Of a DNA stretch of 9,655 bases, positions 7,103-9,655 are shown in pieces. The position numbers were made by a program, and so were the translations under genes. The stretch's first letter is position 1. Each line of letters begins with the position of its first letter. The notes under the pieces are model-generated. The model was given only the letters and a program-made list of their open reading frames with translations, searched no databases and had not been told where the DNA came from. Origin of the DNA: Miltoncostaeaceae bacterium (GTDB lineage Bacteria; Actinomycetota; Thermoleophilia; Miltoncostaeales; Miltoncostaeaceae); NCBI GenBank assembly GCA_030598075.1, contig JAUVQP010000044.1, positions 1 to 9,655 on the forward strand, given 5' to 3'.

Positions 7103-7137
7103 ATTGGCGACCCGCCGGGTCCGAGAGCGTCGCCGAT
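7103..7137. repeat. Inverted repeat upstream of the AEC permease gene
   Basis: ATTGGCGAC (7103-7111) and GTCGCCGAT (7129-7137) are complementary over 9 positions with one G-T wobble, separated by 17 bases. It lies 68 bases before the ATG at 7205, so it could be an operator or a leader hairpin, or chance in GC-rich DNA. No convincing -35/-10 pair was found in 7073-7204, and I see no small gene in this gap. Confidence 0.3.
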
Positions 7138-7204
7138 GCGCGGTCCTCGGCCGGCGCGCTCCTCGTCGCCCCGTCGCGACCACGCCGTCGGCACGGGGCG
7201 CGAG

Positions 7205-8119
7205 ATGACCGCCACAGCCTTCGGCGCCCTCCTGATCATCTTGGCGGGCGCCCTGGCGCGGCGGGTCGGTCTGCTGAGCCGGGACGACGGCCCGGCCCTC
7301 GTCCGGATTGTTGTCTACCTGGCGCTGCCGCCGCTCATCTTCCTGATCCTCGTGCGGGCCGAGCTGCACACGGCTCTGCTGCTCGTGCCGGTGGCCGCCT
7401 ATCTGATTCACGGCATCTTGGTGGCGTTCGCCTACGGCTCGGCTCGCGTCGCGCGGCTCGATCGGCCGCGCACCGGCGCCCTGATCGTGGCCATCGCCGT
7501 GGGCAACACGGGCTTCTTCGGCATCCCGCTCATCGTCGCCAGCGGCGACGGCTTCTCGCTCCCGGCCGCGGTCATGTACGACGCGCTCGCGACCGGTGTC
7601 ATCACCTGGACGTCGACGGTCATCATCTCGAGCGCCTTTGGAGTGGAGGGTCACGCGAGGGTCAGCTGGCGCGACGTTGTGCGGCTCCTGTGGCTCCCGC
7701 CGAACATCGCTCTCGCCGCCGGAATCGCGGTGAACCTGATGGGCGTCTCGGAGCTTCCCGCGGCCATCGAGCGTCCGCTGGAGCTGGCTTCGGCCGCGGT
7801 GCTCCCGCTGGTCATGATCTACGCCGGCCTACTCGTCGACTTCCGTGGCCTCGGCGCGATCTGGCGCGAGGTCGGCTACATCACCGTCGCTCGCCTTGGT
7901 CTCGCCGCCCTCGTCGGTCTGGCGGTGGCCGTGGCGCTGGGCATCGAGGGTGACGCGCTCAACACGGTGGTCATCATGGCCGGGATGCCCGTCGCCATGA
8001 TGTCGTTGGTCATAGGATCGAGTCGCGGGCTGCCATCCGACATGCTCGCGGGGGCCGTCGTGGTGACCACCCTCCTGGCGACCATCACCCTTCCCATCAT
8101 CCGGAGCCTCGTGCTGTGA
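7205..8119 (+). CDS. AEC-family (auxin efflux carrier-like) permease
   Basis: Predicted inner-membrane transporter of 304 residues of the AEC/Mem_trans family, which exports or exchanges small organic acids such as malate, malonate or auxin-like anions. The protein is almost wholly hydrophobic, with about nine or ten membrane segments. The family's two broken-helix halves are visible: GNTGFFGIPLIVASG (100-114) with Asn101 and Pro108, and MAGMPVAMMSLVIGSSRG (258-275) with Pro262. PPNIALAAGIAVNL (165-178) marks the start of the second half, and a TTLLATITLPI end is typical. The ATG at 7205 is preferred because the first membrane helix begins within a few residues, as is usual for AEC. An upstream ATG at 7136 would add a basic, Pro/Arg-rich stretch. 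The Shine-Dalgarno is weak (GGGG at 7195-7198). The stop overlaps the pyrF start. The substrate is unknown. Confidence 0.9.
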   Translation: MTATAFGALLIILAGALARRVGLLSRDDGPALVRIVVYLALPPLIFLILVRAELHTALLLVPVAAYLIHGILVAFAYGSARVARLDRPRTGALIVAIAVGNTGFFGIPLIVASGDGFSLPAAVMYDALATGVITWTSTVIISSAFGVEGHARVSWRDVVRLLWLPPNIALAAGIAVNLMGVSELPAAIERPLELASAAVLPLVMIYAGLLVDFRGLGAIWREVGYITVARLGLAALVGLAVAVALGIEGDALNTVVIMAGMPVAMMSLVIGSSRGLPSDMLAGAVVVTTLLATITLPIIRSLVL

Positions 8120-8940
8120 CGTTCCTCGAATCGTTCGGTGATCGCCTCCGGCGGGCGGTGGACCGTCGCCGGAGCCAGGTGCTCCTGGGGCTTGATCCCC
8201 ACCCGGCCGTCGCCGGCGGTGGGACGAACGCAGCCGAGGCGTTCTGCCGGCGCGCCCTGGAAGCCGCCGGGCCGGCGTGCCTTGGCGTCAAGCTGCAGCT
8301 CGCGTGCTTCGAGCGATACGGGGCGCCGGGCTGGGCGGCCTACGAGCGGGTCGCCCGGGAGGCGGCGGACATGGGGCTTCTCGTGATCGTCGACGCCAAG
8401 CGTGGCGATATCGGCCTCACGAGCGAGGCGTACGCCGACGCGTTGCTCAGGCCGCCCGCCGACGCCATGACCGTCAACCCCATGATGGGTGCCGATGCGG
8501 TGGAGCCGTTCATCCGTGCGGCGATCGCCGGTGGCCGAGGCGTCTTTCTCCTGGTCCGGACGTCAAATCCCGGAGCGCGCGATCTGCAGGACGCACGGCT
8601 TTCCTCCGGCGAGCCGTGGCATGAGCTGCTGGCTCGGAAGGTCGCGGAGTGGGGAGCCTCCTCCATCGGCGGCTCGGGCCTGTCGGCGGTCGGCGCGGTG
8701 GTTGGGGCGTCGGCGCCGGACCGACTCGCCCGACTTCGTGAGCTGATGCCCGCGCAGCCCTTCCTCATGCCCGGCATCGGCCCGCAGGGCGCGAACCCGG
8801 ACGACCTCGCCGCGGCGCTCGGTGACCATCCAGCCAGCGTTCTGGTGCCCGCCAGCCGGGCCGTCGCCAGCGCGGAGGATCCGCGCGCCGCGGCGGAATC
8901 GCTCCGCGATCGGCTTGCCGCTCTACGGCCAGGGAAGTAA
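8116..8940 (+). CDS. pyrF: Orotidine-5'-phosphate decarboxylase, type 2
   Basis: Last step of de novo UMP synthesis: decarboxylates OMP to UMP in the cytosol. The protein has 274 residues, the normal length for the type 2 (actinobacterial/myxobacterial-like) subfamily and longer than E. coli PyrF. The (beta/alpha)8 active-site residues are all visible: Asp27 in LGLDP, Lys59 in GVKLQ, and the D-x-K-x-x-D set Asp93, Lys95, Asp98 in VDAKRGDIG. Type 2 marks are VNPMMGADAVEPF (120-132) and LLVRTSNPGARDLQD (145-159). Phosphate-binding elements are MPGIGPQGA (218-226) and VLVPASRAV with Arg248. The start is GTG in GTGA overlapping the permease stop, so translation is probably coupled, and no separate Shine-Dalgarno is evident. 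No other pyrimidine gene lies in the window. Its 3' end overlaps the convergent LacI gene by 18 bases. Confidence 0.96.
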   Translation: MTFLESFGDRLRRAVDRRRSQVLLGLDPHPAVAGGGTNAAEAFCRRALEAAGPACLGVKLQLACFERYGAPGWAAYERVAREAADMGLLVIVDAKRGDIGLTSEAYADALLRPPADAMTVNPMMGADAVEPFIRAAIAGGRGVFLLVRTSNPGARDLQDARLSSGEPWHELLARKVAEWGASSIGGSGLSAVGAVVGASAPDRLARLRELMPAQPFLMPGIGPQGANPDDLAAALGDHPASVLVPASRAVASAEDPRAAAESLRDRLAALRPGK

Positions 8941-9654
8941 CGGGCCCGTCGACCCCCGGATGGTCAGGGCCACGGGAAACGGCCGCGGGGACTCGACCTC
9001 CGCGCCCTGCATCCTCTTCGCGAGCAGCATGCCGGCGCGGTCGCCCATGGGCCGATAGGGGACGAAGACCGTGGTCAGCCCCACGGCCTCGGAACCGGGA
9101 AGGTCATCGATGCCCGCGACGGAGACATCGCCCGGCACGCGCAGTCCGATGCGGTGGGCGGCGTCGAGCGCTCCGAGCGCCAGGACGTCGCTCAGCCCGA
9201 TGATCGCGTGCGGCCGCGGGTCAGCTCGAAGCGCGGCGCGAGCGGCCGCCTCACCGTGCTCGCGCGTGAGCTGCTCGCTGAGGTAGGCGGTGACGCCGCC
9301 GGGGTGCGGCCAGCCCGCGCGGACACCCGCAAGCCGATCCTCCACCCCGGTCGTCCCGAGAATCGCCAGCGTCCGGTGGCCCAGGCCGGCGAGGTAGCCG
9401 GCGAGCTCCGCGCCGGCGCCTCGCGCGTCGGCCATCACGCGGGGCGCGTCGTCGACCGGTGGACCGTCGACGATCACCAGCGGTAGGGCAGGGGGGTGCT
9501 CCGGCGCCTGCCGGCGAACCAGCACGATGCCGTCGGCGTGTGGCGGATCGGCCCCCCCGAGGAGGAGGCCGACGCCGGCCTGATCGCACGCGCGGGCCAC
9601 CCCGCGGACGACGAGGGCCGTCGCGGGGTCGGCGAAGGCTCCCTCGGCCTGCCC
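8923..9654 (-). CDS. LacI-family transcriptional regulator, C-terminal part, 5' end outside window
   Basis: Sugar- or nucleoside-type responsive repressor. Only the effector-binding domain is visible: about 243 residues, with the frame open to the right edge (GQAEGAFADPATALVVRG...), so roughly 90-100 N-terminal residues including the helix-turn-helix are missing. GTG 9600 is internal. LacI/periplasmic-binding-fold signatures are ADGIVLV, LVIVDGPPVDDAPRV, YLAGLGHRTLAILG, then HAIIGLSDVLALGALDAAHRIGLRVPGDVSVAGIDDLP and LTTVFVPYRPMGDRAGMLL. GIDDLP and the LTTV...MG..A pattern near the end are diagnostic. The effector cannot be told, and its target genes probably lie beyond 9655. The stop (TAG, minus strand) lies inside the 3' end of pyrF. 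Confidence 0.93.
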   Translation of the reverse strand, partial: GQAEGAFADPATALVVRGVARACDQAGVGLLLGGADPPHADGIVLVRRQAPEHPPALPLVIVDGPPVDDAPRVMADARGAGAELAGYLAGLGHRTLAILGTTGVEDRLAGVRAGWPHPGGVTAYLSEQLTREHGEAAARAALRADPRPHAIIGLSDVLALGALDAAHRIGLRVPGDVSVAGIDDLPGSEAVGLTTVFVPYRPMGDRAGMLLAKRMQGAEVESPRPFPVALTIRGSTGPLLPWP

Positions 9655-9655
9655 G

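Noticed and set aside
7136..7204. ATG 7136 as start of the AEC permease
   Set aside because: The extra 23 residues are charged and Pro/Arg-rich, while AEC proteins normally begin at the first membrane helix, which ATG 7205 allows.
5528..7654. Minus-strand open frame of 708 codons opposite the prepilin and permease genes
   Set aside because: Its translation is an Arg/Asp/Gly/His-rich low-complexity chain with no recognisable domain, and it lies antisense to three well-supported genes. Long antisense frames are expected in DNA with this codon bias.

Overview
This is a high-GC window (roughly two thirds or more G+C by eye) from a bacterium. The best guess is a deep-branching Actinomycetota such as Thermoleophilia, or a Chloroflexota-like lineage. 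The reasons are base composition, the style of the GroEL, a TREH_N-type GH15 enzyme, a type 2 OMP decarboxylase and PilV/PilW/PilX-like prepilins. The taxonomic placement is inference. No tRNA, rRNA, CRISPR array, insertion sequence or phage gene was seen, and coding density is very high.

Layout. (1) 1-1135, plus: the C-terminal two thirds of a GroEL chaperonin, followed by a 34-bp perfect palindrome that looks like a transcription stop. (2) 3189-1303, minus: a complete GH15 glycosidase of the trehalase/glucoamylase-like type, convergent with groEL. (3) 3398-7048, plus: three overlapping genes for prepilin-like proteins, divergent from the GH15 gene. The first is a PilV-like prepilin extended by repeated beta-sandwich (carboxypeptidase-regulatory-like) domains. 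The second is a PilW/PulJ-like prepilin. The third is a large PilX/GspK-like prepilin that lacks the usual Glu+5. The overlaps of 4 and 32 bases imply one translationally coupled operon. (4) 7205-8940, plus: an AEC-family permease and pyrF (type 2 orotidine-5'-phosphate decarboxylase), coupled by a GTGA overlap. (5) 9654-8923, minus: the C-terminal part of a LacI-family repressor, running off the right edge and overlapping the 3' end of pyrF by 18 bases tail to tail.

How the genes work together. The prepilin operon is the most interesting unit. It looks like the minor-pilin set that primes or caps a type IV pilus or type II secretion-like pseudopilus, and its first member carries a long stalk that could reach outward as an adhesin or substrate-contacting tip. 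No assembly ATPase, platform protein or prepilin peptidase lies in the window, so the machinery must be elsewhere. GroEL, GH15, AEC/pyrF and LacI are ordinary families in an unremarkable mosaic. No intergenic gap exceeds 300 bases; the gaps are 1136-1302, 3190-3397 and 7049-7204. I see no clear case for a wholly new system. The best lead is the architecture of the three prepilins.
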